Of a stretch of DNA of 64,000 nucleotides, positions 1-8,618 are shown in pieces. Numbering within the stretch: position 1 is the first letter of the stretch; each line of letters begins with the position of its first letter. The stretch spans positions 30,545 to 94,544 of the forward strand of contig DGBP01000062.1 of assembly GCA_002384855.1 (NCBI GenBank), read 5' to 3'. Under the pieces are notes generated by a model that did not search any database, was not told the DNA's origin, and saw nothing but the letters and a program-made list of their open reading frames with translations. This DNA is from Nocardioidaceae bacterium UBA4001. Lineage in GTDB: Bacteria; Actinomycetota; Actinomycetes; Propionibacteriales; Nocardioidaceae. A program made the translations under genes and the position numbers.

Positions 1-1
1 G

Positions 2-1198
2 GGCATCCCCCTGGACACCCGGATCACGGCACCGCCCCGGGTCTCGATCCCGGTCAACCGGTTCCGGGGCTGCGACGGGCCGCTGACCGGCACCCAGACC
101 TGGGAGCCGGGCAACTCGACCGGGTCGGGCACGTTCGACCTCTACTCCGGCACCCAGCAGTCCGTGAACACGTTCTTCGCCAAGCTGGAGCTCCGCACGG
201 GCCTGTGCCGGCCCTTCCGGCTCGCGAGGCAGATGGGCATCCGGCTCGACGACCCGGCCAACCAGATGGTGCCGTCGTTCACGCTCGGCGTGACGAACAC
301 CGACCCCCTGTCGATGGCCGAGGCCTACGCCACCTTCGCCGCCCGGGGCCTGCACTGCGCGAGCCGCCCGGTCACCGCCGTGCACGGACCGGACGGCAGG
401 CCGCTCAAGAGGTACTCCCGGCAGTGCGACCGCGTGCTGAAGAAGCCGGTGGCCGACGCGGTCAACGACGTGCTGCGCGGCGTTCAGGAGCCGGGTGGCT
501 TCGGGCACGGCGCCGGCCTCGCACTGCAGCAGCCGTCAGCCGGGAAGACCGGCACGATCAACAGCAACAAGGCCGTGTGGTTCGTGGGGTACACCCCCAC
601 CATGGCGACCGCGGCCATGCTCGCCGGCGCCAACCGCCAGGGGCACTGGAAGACGCTCAACGGCCAGGTGGTGGGCGGTCGAGCCATCGACCGCGCCTCC
701 GGCAGCAGGCACGCCGGCCCGATCTGGGCCGACGCGATGAAGCGGATCCAGCGCTGGCTCCCCGACCGGGACTTCCGCGCCCCCGACCCTCGCCGGGTCA
801 AGGGCCGGCCCGTCCGCATCCCCGACGTGATCGGCGCGGACGCCGAGGCGGCGGGCCGACAGCTGCGGTCCGTGGGGCTGGTCCCGCGCATCGGTCGGAC
901 GGTCGACTCCGACCTCCCCCGCGGCACCGTCGCCCGGGTGCAGCCCGGGGTCGGGTCGGAGATCGGCTCCGGTAGCGAGGTGACGCTGCTGATCTCCGAC
1001 GGGACTCCCGCGCCGCCCCCCGAGCCGACACCCGAGCCGACGCCCGAGCGGCCCGATGCGGGCGGCGACACCGGTGGTGGTGGCGGCGACACCGGTGGTG
1101 GCGGTGGCACCGGTGGTGGCGGCGGCACCGGTGGTGGCGGGCCCGGCAACGGCAACGGCGGTGGGCCCGGCAACGGCAACGGGCGGGGCCCCGGCTGA
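2..1198 (+). CDS. Class A penicillin-binding protein, C-terminal part with PASTA domain (5' end outside window)
   Basis: The reading frame is already open at the window edge, so the glycosyltransferase domain and the catalytic SxxK motif lie outside. Visible are the transpeptidase SxN motif (SVN, codons at 161-169) and KTG motif (KTGT, starting at 545), both diagnostic of penicillin-binding transpeptidases that cross-link peptidoglycan on the outer face of the membrane. A PASTA domain follows (about 800-1000), known in this family to bind muropeptides or beta-lactams. The tail is Pro/Glu-rich, then very Gly-rich with NGNG repeats. Class A is inferred from the PASTA arrangement typical of actinobacterial PonA-type enzymes, since the glycosyltransferase part cannot be seen. 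Confidence 0.88.
   Translation, partial: GIPLDTRITAPPRVSIPVNRFRGCDGPLTGTQTWEPGNSTGSGTFDLYSGTQQSVNTFFAKLELRTGLCRPFRLARQMGIRLDDPANQMVPSFTLGVTNTDPLSMAEAYATFAARGLHCASRPVTAVHGPDGRPLKRYSRQCDRVLKKPVADAVNDVLRGVQEPGGFGHGAGLALQQPSAGKTGTINSNKAVWFVGYTPTMATAAMLAGANRQGHWKTLNGQVVGGRAIDRASGSRHAGPIWADAMKRIQRWLPDRDFRAPDPRRVKGRPVRIPDVIGADAEAAGRQLRSVGLVPRIGRTVDSDLPRGTVARVQPGVGSEIGSGSEVTLLISDGTPAPPPEPTPEPTPERPDAGGDTGGGGGDTGGGGGTGGGGGTGGGGPGNGNGGGPGNGNGRGPG
1064..1190 (+). repeat. Gly-rich low-complexity coding repeat
   Basis: Imperfect 18-bp units of the form gacaccggtggtggtggc, followed by two copies of a 21-bp ggcccggcaacggcaacgg-type unit, encode GGGG, TGGGG and PGNGNG runs at the C-terminus of the penicillin-binding protein. 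Such tracts are prone to slippage. Confidence 0.7.
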
Positions 1199-1337
1199 CC
1201 CCGACACACCGGCCGGACGCGCAGCAGCCGCGGGAAATTTCGTGTCAGAGGTCTGGTCGGGACGGCAGCTCCCGCACGATGATCAGCGGGTCGGAACGCA
1301 GCTCCTGAGTTCCCCGAACCGAAGGACCACCTCCCGC

Positions 1338-2115
1338 ATGAACCGTCTTGGTCTCCGAGCCGCGACCACCGCGACGTCTCGGCCACCAAGCAGCGCGCCA
1401 TCGAGCAGCGGACCAAGCGGATCCTCGCGAACAAGGGCACCAGCCCCGCCAAGGCCGCCCGGCGCTTCGCCGGTGCGCAGGTGCCGGTCTACGTGCACGT
1501 CATGCGCTCCAAGTCCGGCGCCGGCGACGTGAGCGACATCCAGATCGCCGACCAGATCGACGTCCTGAACAACACCTTCGGCGGGGGGCCGACACCGGCT
1601 ACACGTTCACGCTCGCGGGGACCTACCGTTACGACAACGACCAGTGGCACAAGGACCGGCAGAGCTCGAAGTACCGCTCGCAGACCCGCAAGGGTGGTGC
1701 GGACGCGCTGAACATCTGGCTGGTCGACTTCAACTACCTCGGCATCGCGACCTTCCCGGGGGACTACCCGCGCAACGGCAAGGCCGACGGCATCCGCGTC
1801 CACTGGGACTCCCTGCCCGGCGGAGGTATCGCCAACTACAACCTCGGCGAGACGGCCACCCACGAGGCAGGGCACTGGCTCGGGCTGTACCACGCGTTCC
1901 GGGGCGGGTGCACCCCCACGAACGACGAGGTCGCCGACACCCCGGCGCAAGGCAGCTCCAGCAGCGGCCGCCCGGTGGGCAACGACACCTGCGACCTGCC
2001 CGGCCTCGACCCGATCCACAACCACATGGACTACAGCTACGGCTCCTGCTACACCGAGTTCACCACGGGCCAGTCCGACCGCATGGCGTCGACGTGGACC
2101 GCCTACCGCGGCTGA
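1338..2115 (+). pseudogene. Frameshifted secreted M43-type zinc metalloprotease
   Basis: Three reading frames must be joined to recover one protein. ATG 1338 opens a signal-peptide-like start (MNRLGLRAATTA). From about 1322-1590 the next frame encodes propeptide-like and N-terminal catalytic sequence (VPVYVHVMRS, QIDVLNNTF). From about 1590 the third frame encodes the rest, including the zinc motif HEAGHWLGLYH and the downstream MDYSYGSC Met-turn region typical of M43 metzincins. The second shift lies at a run of six G (1583-1588); one extra G would restore the frame. The signal-peptide hydrophobic core appears to be missing, so a deletion near 1360 is likely in addition. It could be a decaying gene or partly a homopolymer error. 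Confidence 0.75.
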
Positions 2116-2155
2116 CCACCTGCTTCACCTGCTGACCCGTGCACGGGGCCACGAG

Positions 2156-2184
2156 GAGCCGGAGGACGTCACGTCCTCCGGCTC
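2156..2184 (+). terminator. Rho-independent-type hairpin
   Basis: A perfect 12-bp stem (2156-2167 with 2173-2184) closes a 5-nt loop 40 bp after the metalloprotease remnant. There is no clear T-tract, which is common for actinobacterial terminators. Confidence 0.7.
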
Positions 2185-2344
2185 CGGCGCGTTGTCGGGC
2201 ATGTCCCGATCGCGCCCAAGGACCCGAACCGGATGACCCGTTCGCCCGGAGGCAACCGTCCCTTTCTGTCGGTCACAGGCTCGGGGCGGTCACACGACAC
2301 TGGAGGAGGAAGGTCGGGACGACCCCACCGGAAGGGAAGGTGCC

Positions 2345-2905
2345 ATGAGCGAGTCACTGCTCGAGAGGTCCCGCACCGGATGGGACATCGCCCTCGGCGC
2401 GCTGCTTACCCTCGGCGGGCTGATCATCCTCGGCCACACGGTGCTCGCCACCGCGGTCTCCGTGCTGTTCCTCGGCTGCATGCTGCTGCTGTTCGGCGTC
2501 GTCGGCCTGCTCGGGTCGCTGTTCAAGATCGGCAAGGGCGGCTTCTGGGCCTCCGCGCTGACCGGCGGTCTGCTCACCGTGCTCGGGATCGTCTTCCTGC
2601 GCAACCCGGGGGCGGCGGCGGTCACCCTCACCCTCGTCGCCGGTTCGCTTTTCCTGGTGGGTGGTGTCACGCGCCTGGTGGCGTCGGCGACCCAGCCCGA
2701 GTACCGCGTCGTGCTGATCCTCTCCGGTGTCGTCTCCACGGTCCTCGGCCTGATGGTGCTGTTCAACCTGTTCAGCGCCTCGTTCGTCCTGCTCGGCGTG
2801 CTGCTCGGTGTGGAGACGCTCATGGACGGCATCGCGATGATGCTCATGGGCCGGGTGCACGTGAGCCCCGCCTCGCTCCCGGGGCCGCGGGTCGCCCACC
2901 CGTGA
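2345..2905 (+). CDS. DUF308/HdeD-family membrane protein
   Basis: A 186-residue protein made almost entirely of hydrophobic segments: about six transmembrane helices arranged as three hairpins separated by short loops (FKIGKGG, RNPGAA, SATQPEY). This matches the HdeD/DUF308 pattern, integral membrane proteins linked in enterobacteria to acid resistance but of unknown role in actinobacteria. ATG 2345 follows a GGAAGG-type ribosome binding site. It stands alone between a terminator and a lipoprotein gene on the same strand. Confidence 0.75.
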   Translation: MSESLLERSRTGWDIALGALLTLGGLIILGHTVLATAVSVLFLGCMLLLFGVVGLLGSLFKIGKGGFWASALTGGLLTVLGIVFLRNPGAAAVTLTLVAGSLFLVGGVTRLVASATQPEYRVVLILSGVVSTVLGLMVLFNLFSASFVLLGVLLGVETLMDGIAMMLMGRVHVSPASLPGPRVAHP

Positions 2906-3024
2906 CCACGACCCCGGCTACCTGGGCGGCCCTACCCGATCCGTGTCACGGATGGGACTGAAGTGACAGAATGAGGCAACGGATGCGGGTGCCCCGCGCC
3001 GTCCCGTCTTCCGAGGAGGTCGCC

Positions 3025-3939
3025 ATGACCACGTCTCTCATCCGCCGGCGCGCTCGCCGGATGACCCGTCCGGTCTGCGGCGTCGTGGCAGCCACCCTGG
3101 CCGTCGTACTCGCCGGCTGCGGCACCGACGACGGCGGCGACGGTGCGACCCCCGCCCCCACCACAGCGACCTCGCAGCCTCCCTCGGCGTCCCCGTCGGA
3201 GTCGCCGACGGCCGCACCCTCCGAGCCGGCCGAGCCGACCGTGTCCGGGGTGTACTTCATGGCCGACACCCGCAACGGCCTGCGGCTGACGCGCGAGATG
3301 CGCGACCTCGCGGGCGAGGATCCAGCCCGGGAGGCGGTCGAGACGATGATCGCCGGTCCCGAGGACCCCGACTACGTGACCCCGTGGAACCCCGACACGG
3401 AGGTGCTCGGCGTCGACCGTGAGGCCGAGGCGATCACCGTCGACCTGTCCGAGGACGCCCGCACCGCCGACATCGGGTCCGAGGGGGCTGCCCTGATGAT
3501 CCAGCAGCTCGTGTACACGGTCACCGAGGCGGTGGACGAGCAGGCCCCCGTCGAGCTGCTGATCGAGGGCGAGCCGGCGGGCGAGCTGTGGGGCGCGGTG
3601 GCCTGGGACGAGCCGGTGAGCCGTGAGGACCCGATGAGCGTCCGCTCGCTCGTGCAGATCGACGCCCCCGGCGAGGGCGACACGGTCTCCTCCCCGGTGA
3701 CCGTGACCGGCGAGGCAGCCGCCTTCGAGGCCAACGTTCCCTGGCGCGTCCTCGACGACTCCGGCGCCGAGGTCGAGGCCGGGTTCACGATGACCAGCGA
3801 GGGGCAGACGTTCGCTCCCTACTCCTTCGAGGTCGAGCTGGAGCCGGGCACCTACGTCGTGGAGATCAGCGAGGACGACCCGTCCGGTGGCGAGGGCGGC
3901 ACGCCCACCACCGACACCAGGACCGTCACGGTCGAGTGA
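3025..3939 (+). CDS. Lipoprotein with GerMN and Gmad2 domains
   Basis: A 304-residue exported lipoprotein. Start ATG 3025 is chosen because GAGGAGG lies about 6 nt upstream; it gives an Arg-rich n-region, a hydrophobic core and lipobox LAGC. After a Pro/Ser/Thr-rich linker, residues about 75-200 match the GerMN domain (GVYFMADTRNGLRLTRE, AVETMIAGPEDPD), followed by a Gmad2 immunoglobulin-like domain (about 210-300; IDAPGEGDTVSSPVTVTGEA). This pairing is common in actinobacterial envelope lipoproteins such as LpqB relatives. Function is probably cell-envelope related. It converges with the coiled-coil gene at 3952. Confidence 0.8.
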   Translation: MTTSLIRRRARRMTRPVCGVVAATLAVVLAGCGTDDGGDGATPAPTTATSQPPSASPSESPTAAPSEPAEPTVSGVYFMADTRNGLRLTREMRDLAGEDPAREAVETMIAGPEDPDYVTPWNPDTEVLGVDREAEAITVDLSEDARTADIGSEGAALMIQQLVYTVTEAVDEQAPVELLIEGEPAGELWGAVAWDEPVSREDPMSVRSLVQIDAPGEGDTVSSPVTVTGEAAAFEANVPWRVLDDSGAEVEAGFTMTSEGQTFAPYSFEVELEPGTYVVEISEDDPSGGEGGTPTTDTRTVTVE

Positions 3940-3951
3940 GGCGGGCCCGGT

Positions 3952-4608
3952 TCAGGCCGGGGTGCCGTCCGAGGGGCCGGTGAGCAGCTCGTCACGCCGC
4001 ACGCGGAGCTCCTCGAGCCGACGCGCGACGTCCTCGCGCGTGACCTCCACGCGGGCCAGCGCCTCGTGGACCGCGGCGGCGGTCTGGTCGGCACGACGGG
4101 CCGCGTCCTGGATGCGCGAGCGCACCGCCATGTCGCTGAAGATGTTGTCGAAGAACACGTCGAAGGTGCGCGTCAGCCCGTCGACGGCCACCGACCCCAC
4201 GGCTCCGTGGCCGACGTCGGCGAGCTCCCGGGAGAACCGGGCGAGGGCCACGTCGGCGCGGTGGAGCGCGTCGGTGGCCTGGTCCATCTTGTTGTACTTC
4301 GCCATGTCGCTGAGCATCCCGCCACTGAGGAAGGTGTCCCAGGTGGAGAACGACTCCGCGCTGCCCAAGAGGCTGAGGGCCTGGCCGAGCAGGGTGAACG
4401 CCTCGTGGCCGGCCGACTGTGCCTCCGCCACCTCCCGGTCCCGGGCGAGCAGCTCGCCACGCTGCTCGGCGATCTCCCCGAGCGCAAACGCGACCCCGGC
4501 GTCATGGGCGAGCGCCCACTCCTCCTTCGCGGCCAGCGCCCGGGCGTGGTCGCCTCCGTGGGAGCCCTTCAGCCCCGCCCAGATTCTCGTGGGCGAGAAC
4601 GACTCCAC
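3952..4608 (-). CDS. Conserved hypothetical protein, helical/coiled-coil
   Basis: A 218-residue soluble protein with no signal peptide or membrane segment. Composition is Ala/Glu/Arg-rich with long heptad-like stretches (residues about 20-70 and 165-215). The middle holds a distinctive WDTFLSGGMLSDMAKYNKMD block and a second DVFFDNIFSDMAVRSRI block that look like conserved motifs. I do not recognise the family with confidence. GTG 4608 is the first possible start after an upstream stop, with GAGGAG about 12 nt before it. It sits tail-to-tail with the GerMN lipoprotein. Confidence 0.6.
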   Translation of the reverse strand: MESFSPTRIWAGLKGSHGGDHARALAAKEEWALAHDAGVAFALGEIAEQRGELLARDREVAEAQSAGHEAFTLLGQALSLLGSAESFSTWDTFLSGGMLSDMAKYNKMDQATDALHRADVALARFSRELADVGHGAVGSVAVDGLTRTFDVFFDNIFSDMAVRSRIQDAARRADQTAAAVHEALARVEVTREDVARRLEELRVRRDELLTGPSDGTPA

Positions 4609-4696
4609 ACGCTCGACGTCTCGCTCCTCGACCCCGAGCCGGTCACGGCGCTGATCCTAGGGCGATCCGTGGCCCGTTTCTCGGAAGGATCGGCGC

Positions 4697-4776
4697 CACT
4701 TACCTCGACGTAGCGGCACCTACCTCGACGAATTTCGCGTGGTAGGTGCCGCTTTCCCAGGTGAACGTGGGAAAGC
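4697..4776. repeat. Composite two-hairpin repeat, copy 1
   Basis: Hairpin A: 11-bp stem CGGCACCTACC/GGTAGGTGCCG (4714-4724 with 4741-4751) and 16-nt loop. Hairpin B follows directly: 8-bp stem CTTTCCCA/TGGGAAAG (4752-4759 with 4768-4775) around loop ggtgaacg. A CACTTACCTCGAC half-unit precedes A. The same architecture recurs at 40547-40625 and 44464-44586. On the minus strand this copy encodes the last 17 or so residues and the stop codon of the GDPD gene. Confidence 0.85.
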
Positions 4777-5580
4777 CCCCCCGGCGTCGAGGAGGCGGCC
4801 GAGGAGAGCGGGGCGGTTGGTGATCACGCCGTCGACGCCGAGGCCGACCGCGCGCTGCATCGCGCCGCGCCGGTTCACCGTCCACACATGGCACTCCATG
4901 CCCGCCCGGTGCACCGCGTCGACGTACGCCGCGTCCACCGACCGGTGCGGGGGGTTGACCTGGTCGGCCCAGCTGCCGAGAGCGGCGAGGTTCGCCCGGG
5001 CAGGCGTGCCGAGAAGCCCGACGCGCAAGGACGGCTCGAGGGTCTTGAGCTCCTTCATCGCAGCGAAGTCGAAGGACTCGACGACCAGCGGCTCCGTCGC
5101 GGTGCGCGTCGAGGGCTCGTCCAGCACCGCGGCGAGGTCGCGGACGACGCCCGAGTAGAGGCCAGGCTCCTTGAGCTCCACGAGCAGGCCGGTGCCGGAG
5201 CCCCGGAGCAGGTGGACCACGTCCGAGAGGAGGGGGACCCGCTCCCCCGTGAAGCGGGCCCCCTTCCACGAGCCGGCGTCCAGACGCAGCAGCTCGTCGT
5301 GGGTGAAGTCGGCCACCCGCCACGGCGTACGGCGCGGGAAGACCTCCTCCACGTTCGTGGTCCGTCGCAGGGTCACGTCGTGCATCAGCACGAGCGCCCC
5401 GTCCCGGGTGCGCTGGACGTCGACCTCGACCAGGTCGGCGCCGAGCCGGGCGGCGCTGCGCACCGCGGCGAGGGTGTTCTCCGGGGCGACCTCGCTGGCG
5501 CCCCGGTGAGCGATGTTGGCGGGCCGGGTGAGGAAGCGTTCGATGGTCGTGGCGGGTGCGGCAGAAAGCGGCAGACGCAC
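4720..5580 (-). CDS. Glycerophosphodiester phosphodiesterase family protein (GDPD)
   Basis: A 286-residue GDPD TIM-barrel enzyme, which hydrolyses glycerophosphodiesters to glycerol-3-phosphate and an alcohol. Visible motifs: IAHRGASEVAPENTLAA with the catalytic His/Arg and the Glu of the metal site, VEVDVQRTRDGALVLMHD with the second conserved His, and the C-terminal VDGVITNRP strand. No signal peptide, so probably cytosolic. GTG 5580 is preferred over an earlier in-frame GTG (5604) because GAGGGGA sits 6-7 nt upstream. The last residues after the barrel (PRSPGKAAPTTRNSSR) and the stop are encoded by the two-hairpin repeat, so the natural C-terminus appears replaced or extended. Confidence 0.88.
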   Translation of the reverse strand: MRLPLSAAPATTIERFLTRPANIAHRGASEVAPENTLAAVRSAARLGADLVEVDVQRTRDGALVLMHDVTLRRTTNVEEVFPRRTPWRVADFTHDELLRLDAGSWKGARFTGERVPLLSDVVHLLRGSGTGLLVELKEPGLYSGVVRDLAAVLDEPSTRTATEPLVVESFDFAAMKELKTLEPSLRVGLLGTPARANLAALGSWADQVNPPHRSVDAAYVDAVHRAGMECHVWTVNRRGAMQRAVGLGVDGVITNRPALLGRLLDAGGAFPRSPGKAAPTTRNSSR

Positions 5581-5654
5581 GGGATGTCCCCTCGGTCGGT
5601 GCAACGGACTTCCCCGAGGCTCTCCGGGCCGGGTGAACCGCAGGTGGCCTCGTC

Positions 5655-5799
5655 ATGAACCGGCCGCGGAGTGGCGTCGAAGATTTGTGCCGTTCGCGTG
5701 CAACCGTCCGACCGCGACGACTCGTTCTAGCGACGGCACGGTCAAGAGCCAGACCGCCCGCGCGCTGGCGACCCTTCAGACGATCTTCCGGGAGCAGCA
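5655..5799 (+). pseudogene. Remnant of a SigE-family ECF sigma factor with a large internal deletion
   Basis: ATG 5655 begins MNRPRSGVEDLC, resembling the opening of actinobacterial SigE-family ECF sigma factors. In another frame, 5729-5790 encodes DGTVKSQTARALATLQ, which closely resembles the region 4.2 helix-turn-helix end of the same family. Nearly all of regions 2 and 4 between them is missing (about 130 codons expected). I infer an internal deletion that fused the two ends out of frame. The following propeller gene occupies the place where such sigma genes usually have a membrane-anchored partner. Confidence 0.5.
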
Positions 5800-5823
5800 C
5801 CGCGAGGACCTCGTGGTGGCCGG

Positions 5824-7022
5824 GGAAGGCGGCGTCGCACCGGCACCGTGCTCGGTGTGGCAGCGCTCCTCGCCGCGGTGACGGCTGGGGCTGCGCTCGG
5901 GTCAGCGCTGGACGGCGGCGAGCGGACCGCGCCGGCCGACGAGCCGTCCGCCCCCCCGGGCGGGCCCTCGCCCTCGCCGACGCACGGTTCGCCCGCGAAG
6001 GCGAGGCATTCTCCGTCCTGTCCACCCAGAGGACCACGAGCCCCGACCGCGACAACCCGGTCGCCTACCGCGAGGTCCTCGAGGACGGCTCGGTGGTCTT
6101 CGAGGACGGTCCGTCGATCCGCACCGGCAAGTACTCCGCCGGCACCATCGACCCACGCGCAGGCGAGACCACCTGGGAGCTCGCCCTGACCGAGGACGAC
6201 GGCGTCACCCCCGGCCACTACGTGGGTACGTCGGACCGCTGGACGGTGTGGACGCAGGACAGCGCCGGGTACCAGGCCCGCCCCGGGTTCCTCCTCCTGG
6301 ACCGGGAGACCGGGGAGCACTCCACGATCGACCTCCTCGACAGGCCTGCGTCGTCCTTGGGCCTGTCGAGCTTCGACCCGGTGCAGCGCGCGGAGCTCGG
6401 CCCGGACGACCAGGTGTACTTCACGACCGCGGAGAACGAGGTCACCGACCTGTTGTCGGTCTCACTGCCGGACGGCACGTCCCCCAGGCGCGAGGTCACT
6501 GTCGGCGGGTGGGACATCGACGGCGACGTGCTGACCTACTCCGAGCGACCCCACAGGCCGACCGGCACGCTCCACCAGCGAGACCTCGGGTCGAGCGAGG
6601 AGTCGACCTTCGAGCCCGGACCTGCGACGAGCACGACTCGGGGCTACCGCCAGGACCCGTGCATCCTGGGGGACCTCCGGCGCGACGGCGACCTCGTCGC
6701 CCTGCAGGAGCTCTGCCGTGGGCCGGAGAGCAGGCCGGTCCGTGTGGTCGAGGCGACCAGCGGCGACACGGTCGCGACGCTCAGGGGTGACGTGCTCGAG
6801 ATGGGCACCCTGACCGAGCGCTACCTGACCTTCGCCGAGATCGCGCAACCCCACCGGGGTGTGTACGTCTACGACCTCCGCACCGGCGACCTGTGGCAGA
6901 CGAGCTCCGACGCCCCGAGCGACGACCCCTCACTGCGCGGGCACGGTGACCTGCTCACCTGGGCGACCCGCGACCCGGACGACCCGGGCACGACCCTGTG
7001 GATCGTCGACTTCGGGCGATGA
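5824..7022 (+). pseudogene. Frameshifted membrane-anchored beta-propeller-like protein (sigma-partner type)
   Basis: The first part (about 5824-5990) reads in one frame as a basic stretch (GRRRRTGT), a hydrophobic anchor (VLGVAALLAAVTAGAALG) and a Pro/Ser-rich linker. The body, from about 5985 to the stop at 7022, is in a different frame and shows repeating beta-strand sequence (VVFEDGPSIRTG, YVGTSDRWTVWTQD, DLRTGDLWQTSSD) as in TolB/WD40-like propellers. A single shift near 5960-6010 would join them. No convincing start codon remains for the anchor frame: there is a stop at 5728-5730 and the first GTG is at 5848. Next to the sigma remnant, this suggests a decayed ECF sigma/partner pair. Confidence 0.6.
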
Positions 7023-7034
7023 CGTTTCGCCCGG

Positions 7035-8531
7035 TCAGCCCTCGGGGTCGAGCCAGGTGGCCAGCCGACCGCGGCGGCTGACCTGGCGCAGCCGTCGTTC
7101 GACGGCCTCCCGCACCTCGTCGGTGCTCACCACGAGGAGGTTGTCGCCGGGAGAGAACGTGGTGGTTCGGTCCGGCACCATGGTGCGCGCTTCCCGCAGG
7201 ATCAGGGTCACCGCGGCCCCCTGGGGGAGACGGAGCTCCTCCACGCTCACGTTGGCCAGCCGCGACCGGTCCGGCACCGAGAACTGCAGCAGCGTCCCGC
7301 CGATGTCCTCCAGCGGCGCGGACTCGATGTGGACGCCGCGAGGGTCGAGCGGACGGGTGACCCCGAGCCGTCTCGCCAGCCACGGCAGGAGCGGCGCCTG
7401 GACGAGGGTGAACACGACGACCAGCACGAACACCACGTCGAAGATCCTGGTCGCGTCGGGCAGGCCGGCGCTGAGCGGGATCGTCGCGAGCACGATGGGT
7501 ACGGCGCCGCGCAGCCCCGCCCACGACATGAACGCCTGCTCGCGCCAGGGGATCCGGAACGGCACCGAGCTGACCACGACGGACAGCGGCCGCGCAACGA
7601 GCAGCAGGCCGCCGCCCACCACGACCGCGGGCAGCAGCGCGTCCGGCAGCCGCGAGGGGCTGGCCAGGAGGCCGAGCAGCACGAAGAGGCCGATCTGCGC
7701 GAGCCAGGCCATCCCCTCGGCGAACCCGAGCGTGACGCCTCGGTGCGGGAGCGCGGCGTTGCCGAGGTAGAGCCCGGCGAGGTAGACCGCGAGGAAGCCC
7801 GAGCCACCCACCATCCCGGCGACGGCGAACGCCAGCAGCGCGATGGCGAGCGTCGCCAAGGGGTAGAGCCCCGAGGCGGGCAGCGCGACCCGCGCCAGCA
7901 TCGCAGCGCCGATCCAGGCGACGCCGAGCCCGACGGCGCCGCCGATGAGGAACTGCAGCAGCATCATCGTCAGGCCCTCGAGCAGGCCAGCACTCTCCCA
8001 GGCGTCGGAGGCGACGATGGTGACCAGGATGATCACCGGCGGGTCGTTGAACCCCGACTCCGCCTCCAGCCTCGCGCGGAGCCCGCGCGGCACCGGGACC
8101 GGCAGCCGCCGGAGCACGGCGAACACCGCCGCCGCGTCGGTGGAGGAGACCGCCGCCCCCAGGAGCAGCGCGGTCCTCGGCTCGAGGTCGAACGCCAGGA
8201 GCGCGATCCCTGCGGTCACGGTCACCGAGACGGCGACCCCCACCGTCGCGAGGACCGCCGCCGACGGCAGCACCGGTCGCATGGACGGCCACGGCGTGGT
8301 CAGCCCACCTTCGGCCAGGATCACCGCCAGTGCCACGCTCCCCAGCAGCATGGTCAGCTCGGCGTCCTCGAACTGCAGGCCGAGCCCGGACTCCCCCAGC
8401 GCCAGCCCGATGCCGAGGTAGAGCAGCAGGGTCGGTAGCCCAACCCGGGCCGAGAAGCGCGCCGCGACGACCGCCGCGAGGACCACGAGGGTCCCGGCGA
8501 TCAGCACGACGTACAGGTCGTCGACGGACAT
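7035..8531 (-). CDS. Cation:proton antiporter, CPA1 family (NhaP2/CvrA-like)
   Basis: A 498-residue polytopic protein with about 12-13 transmembrane helices in residues 1-390, including the conserved FNDPP/D segment (ESGFNDPPVIIL) and SSTDAAAVFAVLR of CPA1 exchangers. A soluble C-terminal portion (about 400-495) resembles a regulatory TrkA_C/RCK_C domain (LPQGAAVTLILRE, LLVVSTDEVREAVERRL). Predicted role: K+ or Na+ exchange for H+ at the cytoplasmic membrane; the ion cannot be decided from sequence. ATG 8531 gives a typical hydrophobic N-terminal helix. Confidence 0.88.
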   Translation of the reverse strand: MSVDDLYVVLIAGTLVVLAAVVAARFSARVGLPTLLLYLGIGLALGESGLGLQFEDAELTMLLGSVALAVILAEGGLTTPWPSMRPVLPSAAVLATVGVAVSVTVTAGIALLAFDLEPRTALLLGAAVSSTDAAAVFAVLRRLPVPVPRGLRARLEAESGFNDPPVIILVTIVASDAWESAGLLEGLTMMLLQFLIGGAVGLGVAWIGAAMLARVALPASGLYPLATLAIALLAFAVAGMVGGSGFLAVYLAGLYLGNAALPHRGVTLGFAEGMAWLAQIGLFVLLGLLASPSRLPDALLPAVVVGGGLLLVARPLSVVVSSVPFRIPWREQAFMSWAGLRGAVPIVLATIPLSAGLPDATRIFDVVFVLVVVFTLVQAPLLPWLARRLGVTRPLDPRGVHIESAPLEDIGGTLLQFSVPDRSRLANVSVEELRLPQGAAVTLILREARTMVPDRTTTFSPGDNLLVVSTDEVREAVERRLRQVSRRGRLATWLDPEG

Positions 8532-8618
8532 GTGTTCCTCCGGCGGCCCAGCGCGGACAGGGAGCAGTCAGGGGTCTCGAGGGGCGGTGCCCTCACCCTA
8601 TCGGGGTTCCGGTCACCC

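Noticed and set aside
484..1452. Long minus-strand open frame opposite the penicillin-binding protein
   Set aside because: It is a Pro-rich shadow of the real gene, typical of GC-rich DNA, with no domain or ribosome binding site.
4330..4350. Sequence similar to hairpin B (tcccaggtggagaacg)
   Set aside because: It has no complementary right arm and lies inside the coding region of the gene at 3952.
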